Shown: positions 46,739 through 55,487, counted from the first letter of the stretch. The stretch is 64,000 nucleotides of DNA from DATAGF01 sp963835685 (GCA_963835685.1 CAWIGI010000009.1:124001-188000), one strand, 5' to 3'. Notes: generated by a model from the sequence alone, not told the origin. Program-made: numbers and translations.

Positions 46739-47944
46739 TCAGATGTGGAGCTCCTCGGGCTGGAGCGCGCCCTTGCGGAAGCGCGTCCCCGACAGCGCGG
46801 CCGCGCTCGGGAAGGTGCGATAGGCGCCGGTGGCGATGAGCTCGGCCAGGCAGAGGCCCGCCGCCCAGGACTGCATCACCCCCCGCCCGGAGAACGAGTG
46901 GATCTCGTACGCGTTGGCGAGCCCGTCGACGGCCCCCAGGAGCGCCGAGTGGTCGGGTGACAGCTCGTACAGCCCGGTCCATCCGCCGGCGTAGCCCAGG
47001 CGGTCGAAGGCGCTCACCCGCGCCGCGAGCCGGGGCCAGATCTCGCGCTCGAAGAAGGCCGCCCCCTCGTGGGCGAACCGGTACCCGGGCGGGTCGCCCG
47101 GGGGGGAGTAGCCGGCCAGGATCAGCTCTCCCGACTCGGCGTGGAAGTAGCAGTCGCTGGTGTCCACGATCATCCCGTAGGGGGAGAGGTTGACCTCGCG
47201 GGAGGCCGCCAGGCTGAGCTGGCGCGGAACGGCGCGGCAGGGCACGGGGGCGCGGAGCAGCTCGGCCACCCGGACGGCCCAGGGGCCCGCGGCGTTGACG
47301 ATCCGCTCGCAGGTCATCCGCTCGCCCGGCCCATGGGGAGGGCGGCCCTCCAGGGCCGCGGCCGCCCCGGCCTCGTCCTCGAGCGCGGCGAGCTCGACCT
47401 CGACGACGCGCGGCCCCTCGCGCCCGACGCCGACCAGCATCCGCCGGTCGACGAAGCGCACGCCCGCCTCGCGAGCCCGCGCCCGGTAGTGCTCCTTGAC
47501 GGCGTTCGGGCTCACCAGGCCGTCCTTCGGCGAGAAGGTGGCGCCGGCGACCCCGTCGAGCTGGTCGATGAACGGCCAGCGGCGGCCGACGTCGGCCGGC
47601 GTGAGCGCCTCGACCTCCCGGCCGAAGCGGTTCTGCATGTCGATGCGCTCGAGGGCCTCGCGGAGGCGGGCCGGGCCGTGGAGCCACAGGTAGCCGTGCT
47701 CGCGGAGCGCGAACTCGTCGCCGTGCTCGGCCAGGAAGTCGATCGTGGCCGCGCACAGCTCCACGTTGACCGGCTGCCACCAGGTGGCGCGCACGCCGCC
47801 GGCGTTGAGCTCCGATGACGAGCGGGCGCCGGCCAGGTCGGGGTCGATCACGACGATGTCCGCATGGGCCATCTCCGCGAGGTGCATCGCCGTCGCGCTG
47901 CCCGCCAGCCCCGCGCCCACGATCAGCGTCTCCGCGCCCTCCAC
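46739..47944 (-). CDS. FAD-dependent oxidoreductase of the D-amino acid/sarcosine oxidase family
   Basis: A 401-residue flavoprotein. The dinucleotide fold is TLIVGAGLAGSATAMHLAE (GAGLAGSA), the FAD region is ELNAGGVRATWW, and the C-terminal NAYEIHSFSGRGVMQSWAAGLCLAELI is the family's flavin-binding tail. DAO-family members oxidise N-methyl or primary amino acids; the substrate here is open. GTG start 47944. It ends 4 bases after the methyltransferase stop, convergent. Confidence 0.85.
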   Translation of the reverse strand: MEGAETLIVGAGLAGSATAMHLAEMAHADIVVIDPDLAGARSSSELNAGGVRATWWQPVNVELCAATIDFLAEHGDEFALREHGYLWLHGPARLREALERIDMQNRFGREVEALTPADVGRRWPFIDQLDGVAGATFSPKDGLVSPNAVKEHYRARAREAGVRFVDRRMLVGVGREGPRVVEVELAALEDEAGAAAALEGRPPHGPGERMTCERIVNAAGPWAVRVAELLRAPVPCRAVPRQLSLAASREVNLSPYGMIVDTSDCYFHAESGELILAGYSPPGDPPGYRFAHEGAAFFEREIWPRLAARVSAFDRLGYAGGWTGLYELSPDHSALLGAVDGLANAYEIHSFSGRGVMQSWAAGLCLAELIATGAYRTFPSAAALSGTRFRKGALQPEELHI

Positions 47945-47978
47945 CTCGCCTCCATGTCGTTTCCCCCATGAATACCCG

Positions 47979-48053
47979 CCGGGGGAGCCGGGGGAGAGGC
48001 CGCGGGGGGGAGGGGGACCCGAAAAAGAGGGAGGCGGGGGGGCCCGGGGAGGG
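47979..48053 (+). other. Purine-rich G-tract region, 75 bases
   Basis: Runs of five to seven G separated by one to three bases (GGGGGAGCCGGGGGAGAG..., GGGGGGGAGGGGGA, GGCGGGGGGGCC) span the region upstream of the LysM gene promoter. Such runs can fold into a G-quadruplex, but this has not been tested; low-complexity read error is also possible. Confidence 0.4.
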
Positions 48054-48054
48054 C

Positions 48055-48082
48055 TTTACAGCGCGGATCTCGTCCGGATACT
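48055..48082 (+). promoter_or_regulatory. Promoter TTTACA-16-GATACT of the LysM transglycosylase
   Basis: TTTACA (48055-48060) is 16 bases from GATACT (48077-48082), and ATG 48089 follows after 6 bases; a strong leaderless-type promoter directly downstream of the G-rich tract. Confidence 0.55.
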
Positions 48083-48088
48083 GCCCGC

Positions 48089-49111
48089 ATGCCCGTCCGC
48101 CGCTCGCCCCTGCGCGCGTTTCCGGCGCTGGCCGTCGTCGGCCTCCTCGCGCTGCTGGTGGCGGGCGCCGCGAGCGCCCGGGGAGCGACGGTCACGGTCG
48201 CCCCCGGCGACACCCTCGGCGCCATCGCGGCCCGCAACGGCACGACGGTCGCCGCCATCGCGGCCGCGAACGGCATCGCGGACCCGAACCGGATCGCCGC
48301 GGGCCGGCGCCTCACGGTCCCGGGCGCGGGGGCGGCCTCGGCGCCCTCAGGGGGCTCGTACGTCGTGCGCAGCGGCGACACGCTCGGCGCGATCGCCGCC
48401 CGCAACGGCACGAGCGTCGCCGCCATCGCGGCGGCGAACGGCATCGCGGACCCGTCCCGGATCATCGCCGGGCGGCGGCTCAGCATCCCGTCCGGGGGCA
48501 TGGCGGCGGCGACCTCCTCGTCGGCGCCCTCGGGGGGCTCGTACCTCGTGCGCAGCGGCGACACCCTCGGCGCGATCGCCGCCCGCAGCGGCACCAGCGT
48601 GGCCGCGATCGCCGCCATGAACGGGATCGCCGACCCCGACCGCCTCGCCGCCGGCCGCGTGCTGCGGTTGCCCGCCTCCGGAACCGGGGGGCGCTCGGTG
48701 GGGATGGCGTCCATCCGGCCCGGGGGGCCCGAGGTCGGGATGCTCATCGACCGGATGGCCGCCCGCCACGGGGTCTCGCCGTCGCTGGCCCGCGCGGTCG
48801 CCTGGCAGGAGAGCCGCTGGTCGCAGAGCGCGCTCTCGCACGTGGGCGCGATCGGGGTGATGCAGCTCATGCCCGAGACCGCGCGCTGGTTCGGGCCGGC
48901 GGTGCTCGGGCGCCGCATCAACCCCCACAGCATCGACGACAACGTCGAGGGCGGGGTCGCCTACATCGGCTGGCTGCTGGGCAGGACCGGCAGCGAGCGC
49001 CTGGCCGTCGGCTCCTACTACCAGGGCCTGGGGGCAACGCGCTCGCGAGGGTTCTACGACGAGACCAAGGACTACGTCGCGAGCGTGATGTCGTTCCGAG
49101 GGCGTGTGTAG
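48089..49111 (+). CDS. Secreted lytic transglycosylase with three LysM domains
   Basis: A 340-residue peptidoglycan enzyme. Signal peptide RRSPLRAFPALAVVGLLALLVAGAASA. Three LysM repeats follow with near-identical cores (APGDTLGAIAARNGTTVAAIAAANG, RSGDTLGAIAARNGTSV, RSGDTLGAIAARSGTSV), linked by Ser/Gly/Ala-rich segments of variable length. The catalytic domain has GVSPSLARAVAWQESRWSQSALSHVGAIGVMQLMPETA, with the catalytic Glu of the goose-lysozyme/Slt type in AWQESRW. LysM recognises the glycan; the enzyme cleaves between MurNAc and GlcNAc. The 3' 40 bases overlap the convergent membrane gene. Confidence 0.93.
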   Translation: MPVRRSPLRAFPALAVVGLLALLVAGAASARGATVTVAPGDTLGAIAARNGTTVAAIAAANGIADPNRIAAGRRLTVPGAGAASAPSGGSYVVRSGDTLGAIAARNGTSVAAIAAANGIADPSRIIAGRRLSIPSGGMAAATSSSAPSGGSYLVRSGDTLGAIAARSGTSVAAIAAMNGIADPDRLAAGRVLRLPASGTGGRSVGMASIRPGGPEVGMLIDRMAARHGVSPSLARAVAWQESRWSQSALSHVGAIGVMQLMPETARWFGPAVLGRRINPHSIDDNVEGGVAYIGWLLGRTGSERLAVGSYYQGLGATRSRGFYDETKDYVASVMSFRGRV

Positions 49112-49575
49112 AGCGGACGGCGGCCGCTCGAGAAGGGCGACGGCCCCAGCTCGCGGTAGAGGGCGAGCCCCGTCTCGCGCTCGCGCCGCATCACCCAGGC
49201 GCGGTTGACGAGGTCCACCGCCCCGACGCCGGCGACGACGCCGCCGAACACGGCCGCCAGCGCCCCGCCGAGCACCGCGGCCACCACCACGGCGGCCGCC
49301 GCGAGGGCCAGCGACAGCGAGGTCCGCCGCACCGTGAGGGCGGTGGTCTCCACGCTCGCGGCGGGGTTCGCGTCGCCCGGCTCCGAGGCGCGCAGCCAGC
49401 GCGTCGTCAGCACGCTCACGCCGGCGAGCGCGAGGGCCGCCACGATCCAGGGCACCAGCGCCCGGCCGGCCGAGTCGGCCAGCAGCAGCCCGGCGATCAG
49501 GCCCCCGACCCCGATCACCGCCTGGCCGACCCCCGAGACGAGCAGCTCCGTCCCCAGTCGCGCGATCGGCCTCAC
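49072..49575 (-). CDS. Small membrane protein, hypothetical
   Basis: A 167-residue protein with three to four hydrophobic helices (LLVSGVGQAVIGVGGLIAGLLLA; LVPWIVAALALAGVSVL; LSLALAAAAVVVAAVLGGALAAVFGGVVAGVGAVDL). GTG 49575 (VRPIARLGTELLV) has GGAG 9 bases upstream; an ATG 48 bases earlier has none. The C-terminal RRERETGLALYRELGPSPFSS is polar. Not recognised. 40 bases overlap the transglycosylase 3' end. Confidence 0.55.
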   Translation of the reverse strand: MRPIARLGTELLVSGVGQAVIGVGGLIAGLLLADSAGRALVPWIVAALALAGVSVLTTRWLRASEPGDANPAASVETTALTVRRTSLSLALAAAAVVVAAVLGGALAAVFGGVVAGVGAVDLVNRAWVMRRERETGLALYRELGPSPFSSGRRPLYTRPRNDITLAT

Positions 49576-49653
49576 CGCAAGTGCTCCGTCTCGAAGGTCA
49601 TGTCGCGATCCGGCGGGCTGCAAATCATCGCGGATCCGGCGTCATCGGTCGCA

Positions 49654-49673
49654 CGCATAGGTCCACCTATGCG
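49654..49673. promoter_or_regulatory. Perfect 20-bp inverted repeat CGCATAGGT-CC-ACCTATGCG
   Basis: 9-bp perfect arms separated by two bases, in the gap between the membrane gene and the luciferase-like gene and about 85 bases before the latter's start. Arm length and spacing suit a TetR/GntR-type operator; no regulator lies next to it. Confidence 0.5.
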
Positions 49674-49745
49674 AGCTCCCTGCTTCCTTGGCCCGCGGGA
49701 TTTTCGCGGCCGGAGTCACGACGAACCCTCGAGACGCAGCACTGA

Positions 49746-49751
49746 GATACT
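49746..49751 (+). promoter_or_regulatory. -10 element GATACT before the luciferase-like gene
   Basis: GATACT ends 7 bases before GTG 49759 (spacer CGCACAG), as for the LysM gene. Confidence 0.4.
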
Positions 49752-49758
49752 CGCACAG

Positions 49759-50796
49759 GTGTCGTCCCCGCTCGCCATCCCGGTCGACGGCCAGCTCGCG
49801 GGCCGGGACCCGGCCGAGATCGCCCTGCTCGCCGCCGAGTCCGAGCGCGCGGGGCTCGCGCGCCTGTGGGCGGCGGAGCTGTATCGGTCGGCGACCGTGC
49901 CCGTGGCGGTGGCGGCGGCCGCGACCGAGCGGATCGAGCTGGGCACAGGCATCGCGCTGGCCTTCACGCGGAGCCCGATGGTCCTGGCGCTAGAGGCCCT
50001 CGACCTGGACGAGCTCTCCGGGGGGCGCTTCGTCCTGGGCCTCGGAGCCGGGGTGCGGCGGCTGAACGCGAGCTGGCACGGGGCCGCCTACGAGCCGCCG
50101 CTGCGGCGCATGCGCGAGCTGGTGGCGGCCGCGCGCGAGCTGATGACCGCGCTGACAGAGGGGCGAGACGCCCGCGCCCCCGGGGCGATCTACGACATCG
50201 AGGTGCGCGGCCTGCGGCGTCCGCACACGGCTCCCCGGCCCGCCCCGCCGGTCTGGCTCGCGGCGGTGCTCCCGGGGATGACCACGCTGGCGGGGGAGGT
50301 CGCCGACGGCTTCCTCGACCACCCGGTCACGACGCCGGCCTGGCTGGGCGAGCGGCTGGTGCCGGCCCTCGATGCGGGCGCGGCGCGGGCCGGCCGTGGG
50401 CGGCCGGAGATCGCCGGCGCCCTGATCTGCGCCGCCTCGGACGACGACCCGGCGGCGGCCCGGCGGGCGGCCGCCGGGTCGGTGGGCTTCTACGCCACCG
50501 TGAGGACCTACGAGGAGCTGTTCGCGGAGCACGGGTTCGGCGGGCGCCTGGGGGCGATCCGGAAGGCGTTCCTGGCCGGCGACGGCGACCGGCTCGCCGA
50601 GGCCGTCGGCGAGGACATGACCGACGTCTTCGCCGCCGCCGGGACGGCGGCCGACGTGCGCGAGCGCGCCCGCGCCTACGAGGGCCTGGCCGACCGCCTG
50701 TGGGCGGCCCCGCCGCATCACATGCAGGACCACGACGACACGGCGCGCTGGCAGCGGGGAATACTGGAGGCGTTTGGCACGCGAGACGAAGCCTGA
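49759..50796 (+). CDS. LLM-class F420-dependent oxidoreductase
   Basis: A 345-residue luciferase-like flavin/F420 enzyme. LAIPVDGQLAGRDPAEIALLAAESERAGLARLWAAE starts the barrel; ERIELGTGIALAFTRSPMVLALEALDLDELSGGRFVLGLGAG is the core and YDIEVRGLRRP with PPVWLAAVLPGMTTLAGEVADGFLDHP follow. Unlike the broken LLM gene at 18.5 kb it is intact. GTG start lies 7 bases after GATACT. Its last 23 bases overlap ligD. Confidence 0.85.
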   Translation: MSSPLAIPVDGQLAGRDPAEIALLAAESERAGLARLWAAELYRSATVPVAVAAAATERIELGTGIALAFTRSPMVLALEALDLDELSGGRFVLGLGAGVRRLNASWHGAAYEPPLRRMRELVAAARELMTALTEGRDARAPGAIYDIEVRGLRRPHTAPRPAPPVWLAAVLPGMTTLAGEVADGFLDHPVTTPAWLGERLVPALDAGAARAGRGRPEIAGALICAASDDDPAAARRAAAGSVGFYATVRTYEELFAEHGFGGRLGAIRKAFLAGDGDRLAEAVGEDMTDVFAAAGTAADVRERARAYEGLADRLWAAPPHHMQDHDDTARWQRGILEAFGTRDEA

Positions 50797-53131
50797 GCTC
50801 GAGGAGTACCGCCAGAAGCGCGACTTCGGCGCGACGCCCGAGCCCGCGCCCGAGGCGGCGCTTGCAGCCGAGGACCGGCCCCGGTTCGTGGTCCAGCGCC
50901 ACGACGCGCGGGCGCTTCACTTCGACCTGCGCCTCGAGGTGGACGGGGTGCTCGCGTCCTGGGCCGTGCCCAAGGGCCCGCCGCTGCGCGAGGGCCTGAA
51001 GCGCCTGGCCGTGCGCACCGAGGACCACCCCCTCGAGTACCTGACCTTCGCGGCGGTCATCCCCGAGGGCCAGTACGGCGCGGGGCGGATGACGGTCTGG
51101 GACACGGGCGCCTACGAGGCCGAGAAGCGCGCCGAGGACGAGTGGAAGCTCACGCTCGAGGGCCGGATCCTGCGGGGGAACTACCACCTCGTGCGCACCG
51201 GCGGGCGCGCCGGCAAGGAGGAGTGGCTGATCTTCCGCTCGTCGTCGGGGCCACCGGGGCCGCCCGACCCGACGCCCCGCTACCGCGAGCTGCGGCCGAT
51301 GCTGGCCGGCTCCCGCCAGGACCCGTTCGACGACCCGGCCTGGGCGTTCGAGCTCAAGTGGGACGGCTACCGGGCGCTCGCGCTGGTGACCTCCGACGCC
51401 ACCGAGCTGCGCAGCCGCACGGCCAAGGACCTCACCGGGGCGTACCCGGAGCTGACCGACCTGCGGCGCGCCGTGATGCTCCAGGAGGTCGTGCTGGACG
51501 GGGAGGTGGTGGTGCTCGGCGAGGAGGGGGTGCCCGACTTCAACGCCCTCCAGAAGGGTCGGGGGCCCTTCACCTACGTCGCCTTCGACCTCCTGCACGC
51601 CGACGGCGAGTGGCTGCTGGAGCGGCCGTGGCGCGAGCGCCGGGCCCGGCTCGCGGAGGCGCTGGCGCCGGAGGGCGCCCCGCGGCTGATCCTGAGCGAC
51701 CACGTCGACGAGCGGGGGAGGGCCCTGTTCGACGCCGCCGCCGAGCGGGGCCTCGAGGGGATCGTCGCCAAGCGCGCCGACAGCGTCTACCGGCCCGGCC
51801 AGCGCGTGAAGGAGTGGCTCAAGGTCAAGAGCCGGCCGGAGATGGTGGCGACGATCGGCGGCTTCACCGAGGGGACGGGCTCGCAGCGCGGCACGCTGGG
51901 CGCCCTCCTGGTGGGCGAGCCGGCCGACGGCGGGGGCCTGACCTACCTGTCGCACGTCGGCAGCGGCTTCTCCCACGACCTCGCGCGGCGCCTGTGGGAC
52001 CGTCTGCGGACCATGGAGGCGCCCGAGTCGCCGTTCGCGAACGAGGTCCCGCGCGGAAGCCCGGCCCCGCGCTGGGTGCGGCCGGAGCTGCAGGCGGAGG
52101 TCAGCTACGCCGAGCGCACGCCGGACAACCGCCTGCGCGCGCCCGTCTTCGGCGGCCTGGTGGACGACCCGGGCGAGGGCCCGGACGTGCCGCCCGGGCC
52201 CTTCGGCGGCCGGAGCGGCGACCAGGCCCTCGAGGACGGCGGCCGGCGCATCACGCTGACGAACCTCGACAAGCCCTACTGGCCCCGCGAGGGGATCGCC
52301 AAGGGCCACCTCCTCGACCACTACCTGCGGATGGCCCCCGTGCTCGTGCCGCACGTCGCCGGCCGCCCGCAGATCCTCAAGCGCTACCCGGACGGGATCG
52401 AGGGGGAGTTCTTCTTCCAGCACAACGTCGGCGACCAGGCGCCGTCGTGGATGCGGACGTCGAAGCTCTCGCGCAGCGGCCGGTCCGACGAGAAGACCAG
52501 CCACTACGCGATCGTCGACGATGCGCTCGGGCTGCTGTGGCTGGTGAACCTCGGGTGCATCGAGCTCAACCCGTGGCAGAGCCTCGCCGAGGCCCCCGAC
52601 CAGCCGACCCACGTGCTCTTCGACCTCGACCCGGCCGACGGCCTCCCCTTCGAGCGCGTGGTGGCGACGGCCCTGCTCGTGCGCGAGTCGCTCGAGGCGG
52701 TGGGGCTGCGCGGCTACCCCCGCACATCGGGCGCGAGCGGCATGCACGTGCTGGTGCCGATCGAGCCCGGTCCGGACTGGGACGCCGTGCGCCTGTTCGC
52801 CCAGGTGGTCTCGGAGGCCCTCGTGCGGGCCCACCCGAAGCTGGTGACGACCGAGCGGGTCGTGGCCAAGCGCGGGCCGCGCGTCTACCTCGACGCGCAC
52901 CAGAACGGGCGCGGGCGCAGCATCGCCAGCGTCTACTCGGTGCGGCCGCGCCCCGGCGCGCCCGTGGCGACGCCGCTGCGCTGGGAGGAGGTCCAGCCGG
53001 GGCTCGACCCCCGCGACCTCACGATGGGGGCCGTCGCGCGAAGGGTCGAGCGCGACGGCGACCTGGCCGAGGGGCTCCTGGCCGATCTCCAGCCGCTCGG
53101 CGCCGCCGTGGCGCGCCTCGGCGCCGGGTGA
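50774..53131 (+). CDS. ligD: Multifunctional DNA ligase D (3'-phosphoesterase, ATP ligase, polymerase)
   Basis: A 785-residue NHEJ enzyme with order PE-LIG-POL. Residues 1-160 are the phosphoesterase: FVVQRHDARALHFDLRLE and EDHPLEYLTFAAVIPEGQYGAG. Residues 175-480 are the ATP ligase: ELKWDGYRALAL holds the adenylated lysine, DGEVVV and GLEGIVAKR follow. Residues 480-785 are the archaeo-eukaryotic primase-like polymerase: FDLDPADGLPFE (catalytic DxD), PRTSGASGMHVLVPI and YLDAHQNGRG. TTG start 50774 with GGAGG 3-8 bases upstream, inside the preceding gene. No ku gene is in the window. The stop overlaps a lipoprotein GTG (GTGA). Confidence 0.93.
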   Translation: MARETKPELEEYRQKRDFGATPEPAPEAALAAEDRPRFVVQRHDARALHFDLRLEVDGVLASWAVPKGPPLREGLKRLAVRTEDHPLEYLTFAAVIPEGQYGAGRMTVWDTGAYEAEKRAEDEWKLTLEGRILRGNYHLVRTGGRAGKEEWLIFRSSSGPPGPPDPTPRYRELRPMLAGSRQDPFDDPAWAFELKWDGYRALALVTSDATELRSRTAKDLTGAYPELTDLRRAVMLQEVVLDGEVVVLGEEGVPDFNALQKGRGPFTYVAFDLLHADGEWLLERPWRERRARLAEALAPEGAPRLILSDHVDERGRALFDAAAERGLEGIVAKRADSVYRPGQRVKEWLKVKSRPEMVATIGGFTEGTGSQRGTLGALLVGEPADGGGLTYLSHVGSGFSHDLARRLWDRLRTMEAPESPFANEVPRGSPAPRWVRPELQAEVSYAERTPDNRLRAPVFGGLVDDPGEGPDVPPGPFGGRSGDQALEDGGRRITLTNLDKPYWPREGIAKGHLLDHYLRMAPVLVPHVAGRPQILKRYPDGIEGEFFFQHNVGDQAPSWMRTSKLSRSGRSDEKTSHYAIVDDALGLLWLVNLGCIELNPWQSLAEAPDQPTHVLFDLDPADGLPFERVVATALLVRESLEAVGLRGYPRTSGASGMHVLVPIEPGPDWDAVRLFAQVVSEALVRAHPKLVTTERVVAKRGPRVYLDAHQNGRGRSIASVYSVRPRPGAPVATPLRWEEVQPGLDPRDLTMGAVARRVERDGDLAEGLLADLQPLGAAVARLGAG

Positions 53132-53689
53132 GCCGGCGCGCTCGGGCGCCCGCTCGCCGCGGCCGCCGCCGCGGTCCTGGCGCTCGCCGCCGGCTGCGGA
53201 GGAGGGGCCCCGTCGCCGGCGCCCGAGCCCCCCGCCCCGCCCGAGGCATCGGGCTCCGGTTACTTCGTCGGCACGGCGGCGAGCGGGGTCGGCGCGACGC
53301 TGGACCTGCGGGGCAGCGACCCGGCCGTGCGGGCGCTCGAGTCGGCGCTGCTGCGCGACGCGCCGCCGGCCGGCCCGCCGCCCGCCGTGGGGATCGCCTC
53401 GGTCGTCAACGGCTCCCCGCGGCCGGCGCGCGCGCCCTCCTTCGGCGCGGTCCTCGACGACGGCTCGCTGGTGCGGCTGGAGCCGGCGGCGGACGCCCTC
53501 GGCGACCGGACCGACGCCGAGGCGCGGAGGGCTGCCGCGCTGCTGCCGCCACGGCGGCCGACGCTGCCTCCCGGCGCGAGCGCCGTGGAGTACGTCGTCC
53601 TCGAGGGGGCCGTGCCGGGACGGGTCGCGGAGGTGCGCATGGCGACGGGCTCCGGGACGCCCACGCGCCTCGCCCCGCGTCCTCGGTAG
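53128..53689 (+). CDS. Lipoprotein, frame break near its start
   Basis: The visible frame from about 53140 gives LGRPLAAAAAAVLALAAGCGGG, a complete lipoprotein signal with lipobox L-A-A-G-C, then a Pro-rich linker and GYFVGTAASGVGATLDLRGSDPAVRALESALLRD and EYVVLEGAVPGRVAEVRMATG. No start codon exists in that frame upstream, but GTG 53128 (VSRR) overlaps the ligD stop in GTGA one frame off; a single missing base around 53140 would join them into VSRR..LGRPLAAA. A short form starting at GTG 53327 would lose the signal. Family unknown. Confidence 0.65.
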
Positions 53690-53723
53690 GGGACCGCGGC
53701 CCGACGGCGAACTCACGCTTCGC

Positions 53724-54548
53724 ATGCCCCCCGACGTCCACGCCCTGGCCGAGCGCCTGAAGCGCGACTACGAGCGCTTCAGCCCCGCCCAGCAGTCGCT
53801 CGCCCGCTACCTGGCCGACCACCTCGCCGACGTGCCGCTGCTGTCGGCCCACGAGGTCGCCCGGGCCTCCCACTGCAGCCCCGCGACCGTCGTCCGGTTC
53901 GCGCAGGCCCTCGGCTACTCCGGCTACCCCGAGATGCAGCGGACCGTGCGCAGGGCCCAGCGCCCGGGCCTGCCGCCCCGCCCCGGCGACCGCCAGCTCG
54001 GGCTGCCGCTGTCGGCCGACGGGATCGAGTCGGCCCTCGCGGCCGAGCGCCTGGCCCTCGACGACCTCTCCGAGCGGCTGGGAGCCGCGGGGCTCGGGTC
54101 CATGGCGGCCGCGATCGGGGCGCGATCGCCGCTCGTGATCGCCGGCGAGGGGCACGCGCGCACCGTCGTGACGCTGATCGAGGAGCGCCTCGCCCGCGCC
54201 GGCCGCCCGGTGGCGGTCGTGACCTCGCTCGAACCCGCCGCCCGCGCCTGGCTCGACGGCCTGGGCCCCGGGGGGGCGGTGCTCGCGATCGCGATCGGCA
54301 GGGAGTCGCGGGTGGCGCAGGCCGCCGTGTCGGCCGGCCGCGCGGCCGGCGTCCCGGCGGCGGCCCTGGTCGACTCCAGCCTCAACCCGCTGGCCCGCAA
54401 CCCGCTCGCGCGGGTCGTCCCGGCCGACGCCCGCGACGGCGCGCCGACCCTCGTCGCCATGGTGGCGGTGGCCCAGGCGCTGGCGAGCGCGCTGACGCCG
54501 CCGAGGCGCGAGATCGCCGCCGCGGGTCTGGCCGCGGTCGGCGCGTAG
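53724..54548 (+). CDS. RpiR/MurR-family transcriptional regulator with SIS domain
   Basis: A 274-residue regulator. Residues 1-80 are the RpiR HTH domain (LAERLKRDYERFSPAQQSLARYLADHLADVPLLSAHEVARASHCSPATVVRFAQALGYSGYPEMQ); residues 110-270 form a SIS sugar-phosphate domain (PLVIAGEGHARTVVTLIEERLARAGRPVAVVTSLEPAARAWLDGLGPGGAVLAIAIGRES...). The SIS domain normally senses a phosphosugar. ATG 53724. Target genes are not obvious nearby; pdxS begins 42 bases downstream. Confidence 0.9.
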   Translation: MPPDVHALAERLKRDYERFSPAQQSLARYLADHLADVPLLSAHEVARASHCSPATVVRFAQALGYSGYPEMQRTVRRAQRPGLPPRPGDRQLGLPLSADGIESALAAERLALDDLSERLGAAGLGSMAAAIGARSPLVIAGEGHARTVVTLIEERLARAGRPVAVVTSLEPAARAWLDGLGPGGAVLAIAIGRESRVAQAAVSAGRAAGVPAAALVDSSLNPLARNPLARVVPADARDGAPTLVAMVAVAQALASALTPPRREIAAAGLAAVGA

Positions 54549-54555
54549 GCCTCGC

Positions 54556-54561
54556 TAGACT
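54556..54561 (+). promoter_or_regulatory. -10 element TAGACT upstream of pdxS
   Basis: TAGACT is followed by a leader of about 25 bases with GAGGGG before GTG 54591, so this operon has a normal leader rather than a leaderless start. Confidence 0.45.
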
Positions 54562-54590
54562 CCCCTCGGAGAACGACCGAGGGGTAGTGC

Positions 54591-55487
54591 GTGGCTGAGG
54601 GGAACGGCCGCACCGGCACGATGCGGGTCAAGGCCGGGCTGGCGCAGATGCTCAAGGGCGGCGTCATCATGGACGTCACGACCCCCGAGCAGGCCCGGAT
54701 CGCCGAGGAGGCGGGGGCCTGCGCGGTGATGGCGCTCGAGCGCATCCCGGCCGACATCCGCGCCGACGGCGGCGTCGCGCGCATGAGCGACCCCGAGACG
54801 ATCACGGGCATCCAGGAGGCCGTCTCGATCCCCGTGATGGCCAAGTGCCGCATCGGCCACTTCGTCGAGGCCCAGGTGCTCGAGGCCCTGGAGGTCAACT
54901 TCATCGACGAGTCCGAGGTCCTCACGCCGGCCGACGAGGCCCACCACATCGACAAGCAGGCCTTCACGGTGCCGTTCGTCTGCGGCGCCACCGACCTCGG
55001 CGAGGCGCTGAGGCGCGTCTCCGAGGGCGCGGCGATGATCCGCACCAAGGGCGAGGCCGGCACCGGCAACGTGGTCGAGGCCGTGCGCCACATGCGCGCG
55101 ATCCGGGGCGGCATCGCCGCGCTCGCCGGCCGACCGCGAGAGGAGCTCCACTCGGCCGCAAAGGACCTGCGCGCGCCGTACGAGCTGGTCGCGGCCGTGG
55201 CCGCCGACGGCCGCCTGCCGGTGGTGAACTTCTCGGCCGGCGGGATCGCGACGCCGGCCGACGCGGCGCTGATGATGCAGCTCGGCGCCGAGGGCGTCTT
55301 CGTCGGCTCCGGCATCTTCAAGAGCGCCGACCCGCCGCGGCGGGCGCGCGCGATCGTCGAGGCCGTGACCCACCACCGCGACCCCGAGGTGGTGGCGCGG
55401 GCGTCGCGCGGCCTCAAGGACGCCATGCCCGGCCTCGAGATCTCGGCGATCGGCGAGGACGGGCTGCTCCAGGGCCGGGGGTGGTGA
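54591..55487 (+). CDS. pdxS: Pyridoxal 5'-phosphate synthase subunit PdxS
   Basis: A 298-residue TIM-barrel subunit that makes PLP from ribose 5-P, glyceraldehyde 3-P and ammonia. VKAGLAQMLKGGVIMDVTTPEQARIAEEAGACAVMALERIPADIRADGGVARMSDP is diagnostic; lysines are in MDVT... and PVMAKCRIGHFVEAQ and FIDESEVLTPADEAHHIDK; MIRTKGEAGTGNVVEAVRHMR is also conserved. GTG start with GAGGGG upstream. The stop overlaps pdxT (GTGA). Confidence 0.97.
   Translation: MAEGNGRTGTMRVKAGLAQMLKGGVIMDVTTPEQARIAEEAGACAVMALERIPADIRADGGVARMSDPETITGIQEAVSIPVMAKCRIGHFVEAQVLEALEVNFIDESEVLTPADEAHHIDKQAFTVPFVCGATDLGEALRRVSEGAAMIRTKGEAGTGNVVEAVRHMRAIRGGIAALAGRPREELHSAAKDLRAPYELVAAVAADGRLPVVNFSAGGIATPADAALMMQLGAEGVFVGSGIFKSADPPRRARAIVEAVTHHRDPEVVARASRGLKDAMPGLEISAIGEDGLLQGRGW

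Noticed and set aside
50327..53725. Reverse 1132-residue open frame opposite ligD
   Set aside because: Arg/Ala/Pro/Gly-rich antisense product of a GC-rich gene; ligD is clearly the coding strand.
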